This document shows positions 45,726-57,271 of a stretch of DNA of 64,000 nt, in pieces. The stretch covers positions 1,922,001 to 1,986,000 of the forward strand of contig NZ_CM003768.1 of assembly GCF_001547525.1 (NCBI RefSeq), written 5' to 3'. Numbering within the stretch: position 1 is the stretch's first letter; each line of letters starts with the position of its first letter. The notes beneath the pieces were generated by a model. That model worked only from the letters and a program-made list of their open reading frames with translations. It made no database searches and was not told where the DNA came from. The position numbers were made by a program, and so were the translations under genes. The DNA is from Burkholderia anthina (GTDB taxonomy: Bacteria; Pseudomonadota; Gammaproteobacteria; Burkholderiales; Burkholderiaceae).

Positions 45726-46480
45726 CCCTTCGCCCCGCCCGTCTGTGCCGCTCGTGCCGCGACGCGCTCGGCCGTCGTCTGCGCGACCTTGTCGCGCACG
45801 TACTCGGGCGCGGCCTGGTCGGCCGGCACCGCACGCCCGGCGCGAAACGCGCGCAGCGCGGCATGCGCGACCGCCAGCGCATGCGGCAACGCATCGCCGT
45901 CGATCGAGGCCGCCCGCGCGGCGGCCGGCAATTGCGCGCCGAACGCCGCGGCCGCATTGCCGGCGAGCGTGAACGGCGCGTCGGGCACGCCGACGGCGCC
46001 CGGTGCGTCGAGCGACGCCGGATGCCGCGTGCGCCAGTCGCCGGCGGCGGCGTCCCATTCGAAATCCGCCCAGTAGGCTTCGTCCATCCGCGCGTCGAGC
46101 GCGGCGAGCACGCGGGTCGTACCGGGCGTACGCAGCCGCGCATGTTCGGCGCACGCGAGCAGCGTGCCGATCGGCACGACCGGCAGCCCGGCGCCGAACG
46201 CGAGGCCCTGGGCAATGCCCGTCGCGGTCCGCAGGCCCGTGAACGAGCCCGGGCCCGCGCCGAACGCGATCGCGTCGCAGTCGGCGAGCGTCAGCCCGGA
46301 TTCGGCGAAGAGTTCCTGGATCGCCGGCAGCACGCGCGTGCTCGACACGGCGCCCGTCAGCTCGTGACGGACCCAGGTTTGCGGGGGGGAAACGGCGTCA
46401 TCGGCGTGGGCCGAGCGCAGCAACGCGACCGAGCAGTATTCGGTCGACGTATCGATGGCGAGGAGCACTGTTTGCGTCAT
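45722..46480 (-). CDS. tsaB: tRNA N6-threonylcarbamoyladenosine synthesis protein TsaB
   Basis: Partner of TsaD, TsaC and TsaE in making t6A37 in tRNAs reading ANN codons. The start MTQTVLLAIDTSTEYCSVAL at 46480 gives 252 residues; ATGs at 46489 and 46513 are possible but add non-conserved residues. It has the ASKHA-type phosphate motif AIDTSTEYCSVAL and the GAGPGSFTGLRTATGIAQGL region (about residues 69-88). It leads a tightly overlapped run with rimI, the uracil-DNA glycosylase and DUF1853. Confidence 0.94.
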   Translation of the reverse strand: MTQTVLLAIDTSTEYCSVALLRSAHADDAVSPPQTWVRHELTGAVSSTRVLPAIQELFAESGLTLADCDAIAFGAGPGSFTGLRTATGIAQGLAFGAGLPVVPIGTLLACAEHARLRTPGTTRVLAALDARMDEAYWADFEWDAAAGDWRTRHPASLDAPGAVGVPDAPFTLAGNAAAAFGAQLPAAARAASIDGDALPHALAVAHAALRAFRAGRAVPADQAAPEYVRDKVAQTTAERVAARAAQTGGAKG

Positions 46481-46635
46481 GGGCGACATTGTAATGCGCC
46501 GCCCCGCTCCCACGGGCGATCGGGCCCGATCTGTCGCGCGTGCGGCGTCGCCCGCGGTTTGGAAGGATCGCTCGACCCCGCGCGGCGGTCCGCTTGTTAA
46601 GATCGGCCGACCTGAAACCCTTACGGAGACACCCG

Positions 46636-46905
46636 ATGAGCGACCTCACCGCGCAATTCGACCAGGCCCAGATCGACGTCAAGCAACTGACCGAACGGCC
46701 GGGCAACCTGACCCTGCTGCGCCTGTATGCGCTCTTCAAGCAGGCGACCGACGGCGATGCGCACGGCGACAAGCCCGGCTTCACCGACATCGTCGGCAAA
46801 TACAAGTACGATGCCTGGGAAGCCCTGAAGGGCACGTCGCGGGATGCGGCGAAGCAACAGTACGTCGAACTCGTCGAATCGCTGAAAAACGGCACGGCGT
46901 CCTGA
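46636..46905 (+). CDS. Acyl-CoA-binding protein
   Basis: Small soluble carrier for long-chain acyl-CoA. The 89-residue protein starts MSDLTAQFDQAQIDVKQLTE and follows the four-helix ACBP pattern: LLRLYALFKQATDGDA (helix 2) and the binding motif DIVGKYKYDAWEALKGTSRD with the Lys/Tyr/Trp cluster. A ribosome-binding site (ACGGAGAC) is 5 bases before the ATG. It stands alone between tsaB (divergent) and the helicase leader. Confidence 0.92.
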   Translation: MSDLTAQFDQAQIDVKQLTERPGNLTLLRLYALFKQATDGDAHGDKPGFTDIVGKYKYDAWEALKGTSRDAAKQQYVELVESLKNGTAS

Positions 46906-46964
46906 CCGAATCGCCGTCATCGCAATAGGCAATCAAATCAGTGGCGCAGCGCAGCAAATTTCTT

Positions 46965-46970
46965 TATAAT
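46965..46970 (+). promoter_or_regulatory. Candidate -10 of the RhlE-like helicase gene
   Basis: TATAAT at 46965-46970 is a consensus -10; the -35 17 bases upstream is poor (TGGCGC). Transcription would start near 46977, giving a leader of about 285 bases before the ATG at 47263. No protein-coding gene is visible in the 357-base gap 46906-47262. Confidence 0.45.
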
Positions 46971-46976
46971 GCTGCC

Positions 46977-47262
46977 TGCGTCATCTCCCGCGCTCGGCTC
47001 GCAAGCCGTTCCGGCCCGACGCCTCGTAGCGTTAAGCTCCAATCCGGTTTAGAACCTGTCCCCTCCTGCTTCGACCCTTGCGGTCGTCAACTAGGCTGGC
47101 GGCCCCGCTCCTGAAGCGCGCCGCACCCAAAACAGCTTCTAATGCCTCATCCGCCGACGGTTCGGCGGATTGCACCCGTTTCCCGATTTGCTCGCTGAAT
47201 CCGACGACTTGGGTATGCGCGATTGGCGCCGACGTTTCACCCACTGTGTTTCAAGGATTGTT
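46977..47262 (+). promoter_or_regulatory. Long structured 5' leader of the RhlE-like helicase gene
   Basis: About 285 bases with no convincing reading frame. It contains a perfect 9-bp stem, ATCCGCCGA (47149-47157) and TCGGCGGAT (47162-47170), with a 4-base loop, 92 bases before the ATG. No U-run follows the stem. DEAD-box helicase genes often carry long regulated leaders, so cis-regulation is plausible but not shown. Confidence 0.5.
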
Positions 47263-48807
47263 ATGACTTCGAGCATCAACACCAGCCCGCTCAACGCGAT
47301 CGCCGACCAGGCGCTCGGTCTCGACGCCGCCGCCGCACCGGCCGCGGTCGAACCGGCGTCGGACGAGCCGAGCTTCGCGTCGCTCGGGCTGTCGCCGGAG
47401 ATCGTCTCCGCGCTGCAGGCCGCCGGCTACGTAAAGCCGACGCCGGTCCAGCAGCGCGCGATTCCGGCCGGCATCGCCGGCCGCGACCTGCTGGTGTCGA
47501 GCCCGACCGGTTCGGGCAAGACGGCCGCATTCATGCTGCCCGCGATCGAACGTTTCGCGCAGCTCCAGAAGACGCAGGCGCAGCAACCGCGCACGCCGCG
47601 TGAACCGAACCAGGGCGATCGCCGCGCGCGCCGCCCGCAACCCGTCGCGCGCCCGGGCCTGCTCGTGCTGACGCCGACCCGCGAACTCGCGATGCAGGTC
47701 ACGACGGCCGCGTCGACGTACGGCAAGCACCTGAAGCGCCTGCGCACGGTCAGCATCCTCGGCGGCGTCGCCTATGGCCAGCAGCTGATGCTGCTCGCGA
47801 AGAACCCGGAAATCCTGGTTGCCACGCCGGGCCGCCTGCTCGACCACCTCGAGCGCGGCCGCATCGACCTGTCGGAACTGAAGATGCTGGTGCTCGACGA
47901 AGCCGACCGCATGCTCGACATGGGCTTCATCGAAGACATCGAAACGATCGTCGCCGCCACGCCGGAATCGCGCCAGACGATGCTGTTCTCGGCCACGCTC
48001 GACGGCAAGATCGGTTCGCTGACGAGCCGCCTGCTGAAGGATCCGGAACGCATCGAGATCCAGCAGCGCCTCGAATCGCGCGCGAACATCGCGCAGACCG
48101 TCCACTACGTCGACGACCGCGATCACAAGGATCGCCTGCTCGATCACCTGCTGCGCGACGACGCGCTCGACCAGGCGATCATCTTCACGGCGACCAAGAT
48201 CGACGCCGACCAGCTCGCCGGCCGTCTCGCCGACGCAGGCTTCGAATCGGCCGCGCTGCACGGCGACCTGCCGCAGGGCGCGCGCAACCGCACGATCCGT
48301 GCGCTGCGCGAGCGCCGCGTGCGCGTGCTGGTGGCCACCGACGTCGCGGCACGCGGCATCGACATCCCGGGCATCACGCACGTGTTCAACTACGACCTGC
48401 CGAAGTTCGCGGAAGACTACGTGCACCGTATCGGCCGTACCGGCCGCGCAGGCCGTTCGGGTATCGCGGTGAGCCTCGTGCATCACGCCGAGCAAGGCGC
48501 GCTCAAGCGCATCGAGCGCTTCGTGCGCTCGCCGCTGCCGGTCAACGTGATCGAAGGCTTCGAGCCGCGCAAGGCGCCCCCGCGTAACGGCGGCACCGGC
48601 GGCCGCGGCCGTCCGGGCGGCGGTAACGGCGGTCGTCGTTTCGGCGGCAAGCCGGGCGGCGGTTATGGCGGCAGCGGCAACGGCCGCAGCTACGGCGGCG
48701 GCAATGGCGGCGGCTGGAGCGGCAAGCCGGGCGGCAGCCGCGACGGCGGCCCGCGTCGCGACGGCCAGCGCAGCGGCGGCCCGCGCCGCAGCAATTCGGC
48801 ATCGTAA
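47263..48807 (+). CDS. rhlE: DEAD-box RNA helicase, RhlE-like
   Basis: RNA helicase for ribosome assembly and RNA turnover. The start MTSSINTSPLNAIADQALGL at 47263 gives 514 residues. Motifs: Q motif (YVKPTPVQQRAIP), I SPTGSGKT (about residues 80-87), Ia PTRELAMQV, II DEAD, III SAT, and helicase C with HGDLPQGARN and HRIGRTGRAGRSG. The last 70 or so residues are Gly/Arg-rich (GGGNGGRR, GGGYGG), an RNA-binding tail. It is followed by an intrinsic terminator. Confidence 0.94.
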   Translation: MTSSINTSPLNAIADQALGLDAAAAPAAVEPASDEPSFASLGLSPEIVSALQAAGYVKPTPVQQRAIPAGIAGRDLLVSSPTGSGKTAAFMLPAIERFAQLQKTQAQQPRTPREPNQGDRRARRPQPVARPGLLVLTPTRELAMQVTTAASTYGKHLKRLRTVSILGGVAYGQQLMLLAKNPEILVATPGRLLDHLERGRIDLSELKMLVLDEADRMLDMGFIEDIETIVAATPESRQTMLFSATLDGKIGSLTSRLLKDPERIEIQQRLESRANIAQTVHYVDDRDHKDRLLDHLLRDDALDQAIIFTATKIDADQLAGRLADAGFESAALHGDLPQGARNRTIRALRERRVRVLVATDVAARGIDIPGITHVFNYDLPKFAEDYVHRIGRTGRAGRSGIAVSLVHHAEQGALKRIERFVRSPLPVNVIEGFEPRKAPPRNGGTGGRGRPGGGNGGRRFGGKPGGGYGGSGNGRSYGGGNGGGWSGKPGGSRDGGPRRDGQRSGGPRRSNSAS

Positions 48808-48864
48808 ACACATACGGGCGGCCGTCGGCCGCCCAGTGGATCGGCAACCCGCCCATCCCAGCCG

Positions 48865-48891
48865 ACCGGCGCATCCGCGCCGGTTTTTTTT
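48865..48891 (+). terminator. Intrinsic terminator of the RhlE-like helicase gene
   Basis: Eight-base stem ACCGGCGC / GCGCCGGT with a 4-base loop ATCC, then a run of seven T. It is 57 bases after the stop and is a textbook rho-independent terminator. Confidence 0.92.
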
Positions 48892-49195
48892 CGCCCTTCC
48901 GCATATTTCACAATACGGAAAAAATTTTTGTGTCGTAAAAAATCATGCTGCACGGCACAACCCACGCGATTGCAGGATAGGAAAATGCATTTCTTATCTC
49001 GAAATTACACGCACAAGCCATTGATTCAAAACAGTTAAAAAATTACGCGCGTCACAAACCGGCCCCTGTTTCACTCCCGTCGATTTGCCTAGACTCTTAT
49101 ACAAGACCTCGCGAAACGAAACACACTGCTTCCCCGCTTCGCGAACAGCATCACCGTCAGATTCGGCAGGCATACATCGCATCAAGGAGCTCATC
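48892..49195 (+). promoter_or_regulatory. AT-rich aceA upstream region with ribosome-binding site
   Basis: The gap after the helicase terminator contains no gene. It is clearly AT-richer than its surroundings (A/T runs at about 48919-48942 and 49033-49043), as expected of a regulated promoter. A TATACA at 49098-49103 could be a -10 but has no good -35, so activation by a regulator is likely. AAGGAG at 49184-49189 is the aceA ribosome-binding site. Confidence 0.5.
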
Positions 49196-50503
<1,308 letters not shown>

Positions 50504-50646
50504 CGCGCGCAGGCGCTACGCCGATGCCCGCCGCGTCTCACGACGCCGCGGCGTCGGCCACGGGAACAACAATCAGGGAGGAGACGGCAGGCGCGCGAGT
50601 CCCATCGCGCGACCGGCCGCGCGGCCTGCGGGCCGCCAGCAACGAT

Positions 50647-50677
50647 GCGCGCCGGCTTGGTCCGGCGCGCCCTTTTT
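50647..50677 (+). terminator. Intrinsic terminator between aceA and the convergent usp gene
   Basis: Nine-base stem GCGCGCCGG / CCGGCGCGC with a 6-base loop, followed by CC and five T (50671-50677). It lies 143 bases after the aceA stop. Confidence 0.85.
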
Positions 50678-50713
50678 CTGCGGTGCAGCCGCCCGGCCAC
50701 GGCCGGCGCTGCC

Positions 50714-51148
50714 CTACCGATAGACGATCACCGGAATTTTCGTATGGGTCAGCACGCGCTGCGTCTCGCTGCCGATCAGCAGGCTGCCGAGCCCGCGGCG
50801 TCCGTGGGACGCCATGAAGATCACGTCGCACCCGCCGCGTTCGGCCGCCTCGATGATGCCGAGATACGGCGACGGATGCACGCTCGTCCAGGTGTCGCAC
50901 GCGACCCCGGCCGCCTTCGCGGCCGCTTCCACCTCTTCGAGATGCGCACGCGCCTCGCGCTCGCTGCGCGCGCGGAAATCCGCGGGCGGCTCGATGATCA
51001 CTTCGGAAAACGGCGAGTACGGGTATTGCGGCAGGCACGCGTAGGCCGTCACGCGCGCGCCGACCGCGCGAGCCAGGTCGATCGCACCGTCGATCGCCTT
51101 TTGCGACAGTTCGGAACCGTCGGTTGGAACGAGGATGTGCCGGAACAT
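50714..51148 (-). CDS. Universal stress protein UspA family
   Basis: Small ATP-binding stress protein. The start MFRHILVPTDGSELSQKAID at 51148 follows a strong ribosome-binding site (GAAGGAGGG) and gives 144 residues. It has the N-terminal LVPTDGSE motif and the ATP-binding loop near the end, MASHGRRGLGSLLIGSETQR. The in-frame extension upstream is not family-like. It lies between aceA and the LysR gene; a link to carbon starvation is plausible but not shown. Confidence 0.93.
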   Translation of the reverse strand: MFRHILVPTDGSELSQKAIDGAIDLARAVGARVTAYACLPQYPYSPFSEVIIEPPADFRARSEREARAHLEEVEAAAKAAGVACDTWTSVHPSPYLGIIEAAERGGCDVIFMASHGRRGLGSLLIGSETQRVLTHTKIPVIVYR

Positions 51149-51307
51149 CGCGCCCTCCTTCGTCGATTGCACGCCACGCGCCGCGGCGCCGGCCGAGCCG
51201 GCCGCGACACGGCGCGCATGCCTCTTACGATTGTAGTGCGCGAAACCGCGCACGCCGCGCCGCCAGCGGGTTCGCCCTCATATCGGAAACACGCGGGCGC
51301 GCGTCGC

Positions 51308-52213
51308 CTACCCGCCCCAATAGCCGGGGCGCTCGTACGTATGCTTCAGGTAATCGAGAAACAGGCGCACGCGCAACGGCAGATGCCGGCGCTGCGGAAA
51401 CACCGCATGGATGCCGATCGGCGGCGCGGCGAATGCATCGAGCACGCTGACGAGCCGGCCGGCCGCGATGTCCTCGCCGACTTCCCACCACGAGCGCCAC
51501 GCCAGGCCATGGCCTGCGAGGCACCACTCGTGCAGCACCGCGCCGTCCGAGCATTCCATCGTGCCGTTCACGCGGATCGACACGACCTTGCCGTCCTCCT
51601 GGAACGTCCAGCCGCGCTGCTGGTTCGCGTTCGCCGCGAGCGCGAGGCAGTTGTGCCGCGCCAGTTCCGCGAGCGTGACCGGCATGCCGCGCCGCTCGAG
51701 ATATGCGGGAGACGCGACGCACACGCGGCGATTCTCGCCGAGCTTCAGCGATACCAGCGACGAGTCGGGCAGCTCGCCGAGCCGCACCGCGCAATCGAAT
51801 CCTTCGTTGACGAGATCGACCATCCGGTCGGACAGGTCGAGCGTGACCGACACGTCCGGGTGCCCGACGCTGAATTCGGGCACGAGCGGCGCGACGTGCC
51901 GGCGGCCGAAGCCGGCCGGCGCGGAAATGCGCAGGTGGCCGCTGGCCTTCACGCCGCCGGCGGACACGCTCGCTTCCGCGTTCTGCATGTCGTTGATGAT
52001 GCGCTGGCAATCCTCGAGGAACGCCGAACCCTCGAACGTCAGCGTGAGCTTGCGTGTCGTGCGCACCAGGAGCTTGACGCCGAGCCGCTCCTCGAGCGCG
52101 TCGAGGCGGCGGCCGATGATCGCCGGCGCGACTCCTTCCGCATGCGCGGCCGCCGACAGGCTGCCTTTTGCCGCGACCGCGGCGAACGTTTCGATCTGTT
52201 TGAACCGGTCCAT
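51308..52213 (-). CDS. LysR-family transcriptional regulator
   Basis: The 301-residue protein has an N-terminal winged helix (MDRFKQIETFAAVAAKGSLS, residues 1-60) with a helix-turn-helix reading SAAAHAEGVAPAIIGRRLDA, and a C-terminal effector domain (about 90-295). It is divergent from the haloacid-dehalogenase gene, with a 157-base gap that contains a TGAGC-C-GCTCA palindrome, so it may control itself and that gene. The effector is unknown. Being between aceA and aceB is suggestive, but glyoxylate control is inference. Confidence 0.92.
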   Translation of the reverse strand: MDRFKQIETFAAVAAKGSLSAAAHAEGVAPAIIGRRLDALEERLGVKLLVRTTRKLTLTFEGSAFLEDCQRIINDMQNAEASVSAGGVKASGHLRISAPAGFGRRHVAPLVPEFSVGHPDVSVTLDLSDRMVDLVNEGFDCAVRLGELPDSSLVSLKLGENRRVCVASPAYLERRGMPVTLAELARHNCLALAANANQQRGWTFQEDGKVVSIRVNGTMECSDGAVLHEWCLAGHGLAWRSWWEVGEDIAAGRLVSVLDAFAAPPIGIHAVFPQRRHLPLRVRLFLDYLKHTYERPGYWGG

Positions 52214-52254
52214 GACGCTCGCGAGAGGACGGCATCGCCGCCCTTCAAATAGCT

Positions 52255-52265
52255 TGAGCCGCTCA
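52255..52265. promoter_or_regulatory. Candidate LysR operator palindrome
   Basis: TGAGC C GCTCA is a perfect 5-base inverted repeat with one central base, 42 bases upstream of the LysR start and 106 bases before the divergent gene. It resembles a LysR site in form, but short arms are common by chance in GC-rich DNA. Confidence 0.35.
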
Positions 52266-52370
52266 GATTAGGTATATGAAAGTAAAAGATCAAGTGATGT
52301 TTCGCGTATTTTTTAGCACCTTCTATCACGAATACAATCGACCCGACCTCTGAAACTGGAGCGCAAGGCT

Positions 52371-53138
52371 ATGTCGGCCACAACGACACTCTCCTCTCCC
52401 GACGCCATTCTCTTCGACGCATTCGGCACGTTGTTCGACGTGCGTGCCGTGCTGGCCGCGGCAGAGCAGATGTTCCCCGGACACGGGGAACGGTTGTCGC
52501 AGCTGTGGCGACGCAAGCAGATCGAATACTCGCAGCTGCGCACGCTCGCCGATCCGGCCGGCGCGCACTACCGCCCGTTCCGGGACATCACGCTCGATGC
52601 GCTGCGGTTCGCCGCGCGCCGGCTCGGGCTCGCGCTGAACGGCGCGGCCGAGAAGCGGCTGATGGACGAATACGCGTGCCTGTCCACCTATCCCGACACG
52701 GTGCCCGCGCTGCGCAAGCTGCGCGCGCTCGACCCGCGCCCGCCGCTCGCGATCCTGTCGAACGGCACCCCGCAGATGCTCGACATCGCGATCAAGAGCG
52801 CGGGCATGTCCGGCCTGTTCGATCGCGTGCTGTCGGCCGACACCGTGCGCGCGTACAAGCCGAGTCCGGCCGCCTATGCGCTCGGCACCGCCGCGTTCGC
52901 AGCGAACCCGCGCGACATCGTGTTCGTGTCGTCGAACGCGTGGGACGTCGCCGGCGCGACCTGGTTCGGCTACACGACGTTCTGGCTCAACCGCACGGGT
53001 GCGCCCGCCGAGGAACTCGGCGCGCCGCCCGACGGCACCGGCACCGGCATGGCCGACCTGCTCGCCTTCCTCGCCACACCCGCCCCGGCTCCGTCCGGCA
53101 GACCCGCGAACCGCACGCGCCCCGGCCCGGGTGCATGA
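52371..53138 (+). CDS. Haloacid dehalogenase type II-like HAD hydrolase
   Basis: HAD-superfamily hydrolase of 255 residues, starting MSATTTLSSPDAILFDAFGT. The nucleophile is Asp16 in FDAFGTLFD. Also present are the Ser/Asn motif LSNGTPQ, the Lys motif VRAYKPSPAAY and SSNAWDVAGATWFGY, which is characteristic of (S)-2-haloacid dehalogenases. The natural substrate is unknown; relatives hydrolyse 2-haloacids to 2-hydroxyacids, fitting a region that handles glyoxylate and other C2 acids. It is divergent from the LysR gene and 67 bases before aceB. Confidence 0.88.
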   Translation: MSATTTLSSPDAILFDAFGTLFDVRAVLAAAEQMFPGHGERLSQLWRRKQIEYSQLRTLADPAGAHYRPFRDITLDALRFAARRLGLALNGAAEKRLMDEYACLSTYPDTVPALRKLRALDPRPPLAILSNGTPQMLDIAIKSAGMSGLFDRVLSADTVRAYKPSPAAYALGTAAFAANPRDIVFVSSNAWDVAGATWFGYTTFWLNRTGAPAEELGAPPDGTGTGMADLLAFLATPAPAPSGRPANRTRPGPGA

Positions 53139-53205
53139 CGCTCGCAGCGCTGCCGCCTTCCCCCTTCACCGAAACCGCAACTGACCGACCAAGGAGATGA
53201 GACTC

Positions 53206-54798
<1,593 letters not shown>

Positions 54799-54869
54799 CG
54801 GCACGTCCGTTGCGATCGGCGGCCGGCCCCACGCCGCACCGCCGGCCGCATGCGAGGACGGCATGAAGG

Positions 54870-54896
54870 AAGCGCCCCACGGGGCGCTTGCTTTTT
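54870..54896 (+). terminator. Intrinsic terminator after aceB
   Basis: Nine-base stem AAGCGCCCC / GGGGCGCTT with a 2-base loop, then GC and five T (54892-54896). It is 71 bases past the aceB stop and 33 bases from the end of the convergent gene. Confidence 0.85.
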
Positions 54897-54928
54897 GCAG
54901 CGATGCCAGCCGCCGCCGGCAGGCACGC

Positions 54929-55345
54929 TCAGGCGGCGGCTTCCTGCTCGCGCCGGTGCTGGACCCAGTCGCCCGACGCGATGCGCGGGCGCCCGGCTGC
55001 CGCGTGCGCGGCGACCGGATAATACAGGCAGGCATACTGCCGGCCGCCGAGCTCGACCGTTACCTGCTGCGGCTTGAACAGCGAGTCGACGCCCGGATAG
55101 ACGCGCTCGATCTCGTCGAGCACCGGGACGAGCCGCTCGTCGACCTCGTAGACGTCGCCCCACACCAGCGACTTGCCGGCCGTCCCGGCAATCATGCCCG
55201 GATACGTGCCGAAATCGTACAGTTCACCCGGCAGCGCGGCCGCCCCCAGCAGCGTCGGCGCGGCGATGCCGTGGCGGGCGGCCGCATGGCCGATGTCGTT
55301 GGCCTGTCCGGCTCTCAAGGTGCCATAGACGAATACGTGGCGCAT
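54929..55345 (-). CDS. Gamma-glutamylcyclotransferase-like protein
   Basis: Small enzyme fold for gamma-glutamyl amine or peptide turnover. The start MRHVFVYGTLRAGQANDIGH at 55345 gives 138 residues; the frame continues upstream but without similarity. The substrate-binding motif VYGTLRAGQ is at residues 6-14, and the catalytic acidic residue is expected in VLDEIERVYPG, near residue 77. Similar to GGACT/BtrG-type proteins, but the true substrate is unknown. Confidence 0.88.
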   Translation of the reverse strand: MRHVFVYGTLRAGQANDIGHAAARHGIAAPTLLGAAALPGELYDFGTYPGMIAGTAGKSLVWGDVYEVDERLVPVLDEIERVYPGVDSLFKPQQVTVELGGRQYACLYYPVAAHAAAGRPRIASGDWVQHRREQEAAA

Positions 55346-55611
55346 CGTGGTTCTCCTCTTCAATTCGTGTGTTGCCGTGTTTGCGTGCGATCGGTCCGCG
55401 ATGGGCGCGACCTGGCGCACGCATCGATAGACCGCGATACCGGCCCGATGGTTCGAACGGTCGGCACGCGCGGCCGCGGCGCCGCTCCGGATTCGCCGAT
55501 GCCCACACAAAATTCATTTGAACCCGGCATGATGACCCGACAAACCGCCGCACGCGCACGCGCTGCACCTTCTAAAATGACGGCAACGCCGCCGCGCCGC
55601 CCGAACCGTTC

Positions 55612-56493
55612 ATGAATCCGCCCGCTCCAGCCGACGTATCGAACCCGTACGACGTCATCGACATCCCGCCGGAATTCGCACCGACCGCCGTTCATCCGAT
55701 GCGCGTGCGCGCACGGCAGGTCGATGCCGGCCACCGCATTCCGCTGCACACGCATGCGTGGGCGCAACTCGCATACGCATCGCGCGGCGTGCTGCGCGTG
55801 GCGACGACCGGCACGACCTGGATGGTGCCGCCGTCCCGCGCGATCTGGGTGCCGCCGCACGTGACGCACGAAGTCACGATCGTCGAAGAGGCCTATTTGC
55901 GCACGCTGTACATCGACGAATCGATCGTGCCGGGCGGCCTCGATGCGTGCCGCGTCGTCGAGGTGACGGGGCTGCTGCGCGAACTGATCGTCGCACTCGA
56001 CGCGCGCGAGCTGAGCACCGCGCGCGAGCACCTGCTGTGCGGGCTCGTGCTCGACGAACTGAGTCATGCCGAACCGTTGCCGCTCGCGGTGCCGATGCCC
56101 GACGAGAAACGGTTGCGTCTTCTGTGCGAATCGGTACTCGCGCACCCCGCGCATGCGGAGTCGCTCGAACACTGGGCGAGCGAGGTCGGCGCGAGCACGC
56201 GCACGATCTCGCGGCTCTTCAAGCAGGAACTCGGTGTGAGCTTTTCGCAGTGGCGTCAGCAGGCGCTGCTCGCGCGGGCGATCCCGCTGCTGAACCAGGG
56301 GCGCCCGCTGTCGCATATCGCGCGCGAACTCGGCTACCAGAGCCAGAGCGCGTTCTCGGCCATGTTCCGCCGGGCATTCGGCGAAAGCCCGCGCGCGTTC
56401 ATGCTGCGCGGCTACGAACATCGAGGCCCGGAAGGCCGCGTCGCGGACGACGACGCGCGGGACGACGACGGCGCGATCGACACGGCGCGCTGA
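55612..56493 (+). CDS. AraC-family transcriptional regulator
   Basis: The 293-residue protein begins MNPPAPADVSNPYDVIDIPP. It has an N-terminal cupin-like sensor half (about residues 30-130, with HTHAWAQLAYASRGVLRV) and a C-terminal double helix-turn-helix (about 175-275: LEHWASEVGASTRTISRLFK, then ELGYQSQSAFSAMFRRAFGE). It is divergent from the gamma-glutamylcyclotransferase-like gene, with a 266-base gap. Its ligand and targets are not evident. Confidence 0.9.
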   Translation: MNPPAPADVSNPYDVIDIPPEFAPTAVHPMRVRARQVDAGHRIPLHTHAWAQLAYASRGVLRVATTGTTWMVPPSRAIWVPPHVTHEVTIVEEAYLRTLYIDESIVPGGLDACRVVEVTGLLRELIVALDARELSTAREHLLCGLVLDELSHAEPLPLAVPMPDEKRLRLLCESVLAHPAHAESLEHWASEVGASTRTISRLFKQELGVSFSQWRQQALLARAIPLLNQGRPLSHIARELGYQSQSAFSAMFRRAFGESPRAFMLRGYEHRGPEGRVADDDARDDDGAIDTAR

Positions 56494-56519
56494 CCCTCGC
56501 GCGCCGGCGCGCCGGGCCG

Positions 56520-56984
56520 TCAGACCGGCCGCACCATGTGGCGGATCGAGCCGAGTTGCGCGAGCCGCGGCCCGGTCTCCTGGTAGCCCATGCGCAGGTA
56601 CAAACGCGCGGCAGGGTTGTCGACGAACACGCGCAACTGCAATTCGTGCAGCCCGCGCGCACGTGCCCAGCGATGCGACATCTCGAGCATGTAGGTGCCG
56701 GCGCCCTGCCCGCGATGGCCGGCCGCGATCTGCACGTCGCGAATATGCAGCGAATCGCCCTCCTCGGTCACGCGCAGCACGCCGATGCGCTCGCCGTCGG
56801 CCTCGAGGATGAAGTTTTCGGATTCGCGCCAGCTCGCATAGAACAGGTCGCTGCGCCATACGAGCCCATGACGCTTGTAGTAGCCGCCCATGTTGCCGTG
56901 CGTCAACGCTTCGGCATACGGAAAATCATCGGGCTCCGCGGGCCGGAGCTGATACAGGAGTCGCAGGTCGGTCGGATCGAGCAT
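56520..56984 (-). CDS. GNAT-family N-acetyltransferase
   Basis: The start MLDPTDLRLLYQLRPAEPDD at 56984 gives 154 residues; ATGs further upstream overlap the tRNA-region scar and are not preferred. The acetyl-CoA loop is IAAGHRGQGAGTYMLEMSHR (Q/R..G.G/A motif, about residues 97-116), followed by FVDNPAARLYLRMGYQETG. The substrate is unknown. It converges with the AraC gene. Confidence 0.85.
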   Translation of the reverse strand: MLDPTDLRLLYQLRPAEPDDFPYAEALTHGNMGGYYKRHGLVWRSDLFYASWRESENFILEADGERIGVLRVTEEGDSLHIRDVQIAAGHRGQGAGTYMLEMSHRWARARGLHELQLRVFVDNPAARLYLRMGYQETGPRLAQLGSIRHMVRPV

Positions 56985-57085
56985 CGCGCAGGAGTCGGAA
57001 ACGCATCCCGCCACGATAGCGCAGTCGCGTACGGATGCAATCGCGAATTTCTCGTAGGGGCGCGGTGCTCGATGCAGCATGCGGG

Positions 57086-57157
57086 ACCACAACGCACAAA
57101 CAACAATGCCCGCACGAGGCGGGCTTCTTCATTTTTTGGCGGAGCGGACGGGACTCG
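57086..57157 (-). pseudogene. Truncated tRNA-Asp 3' end with attached terminator
   Basis: Positions 57137-57157 match the CCA end, discriminator, acceptor 3' strand and T-stem 3' side of tRNA-Asp(GTC) exactly. The remainder of the tRNA is missing and is replaced by unrelated sequence. Positions 57086-57124 repeat the terminator block beside the intact gene. It cannot make a tRNA. Confidence 0.85.
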
Positions 57158-57271
57158 CCCACATCCTGCAGGCCGCGGCTGCGCGTGCACGCGCAACCCT
57201 TCGAGTCCCGCCGGAAGCCGCGCAGGCGGCTTCCTCCACTCCGCAGTCACGCGCCCGCCAGCGGGCGCAAA

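Noticed and set aside
48940-48990. Sigma-54 type promoter before aceA
   Set aside because: GGCAC and TTGC are present, but the distance between GG and GC is 16 bases rather than 10.
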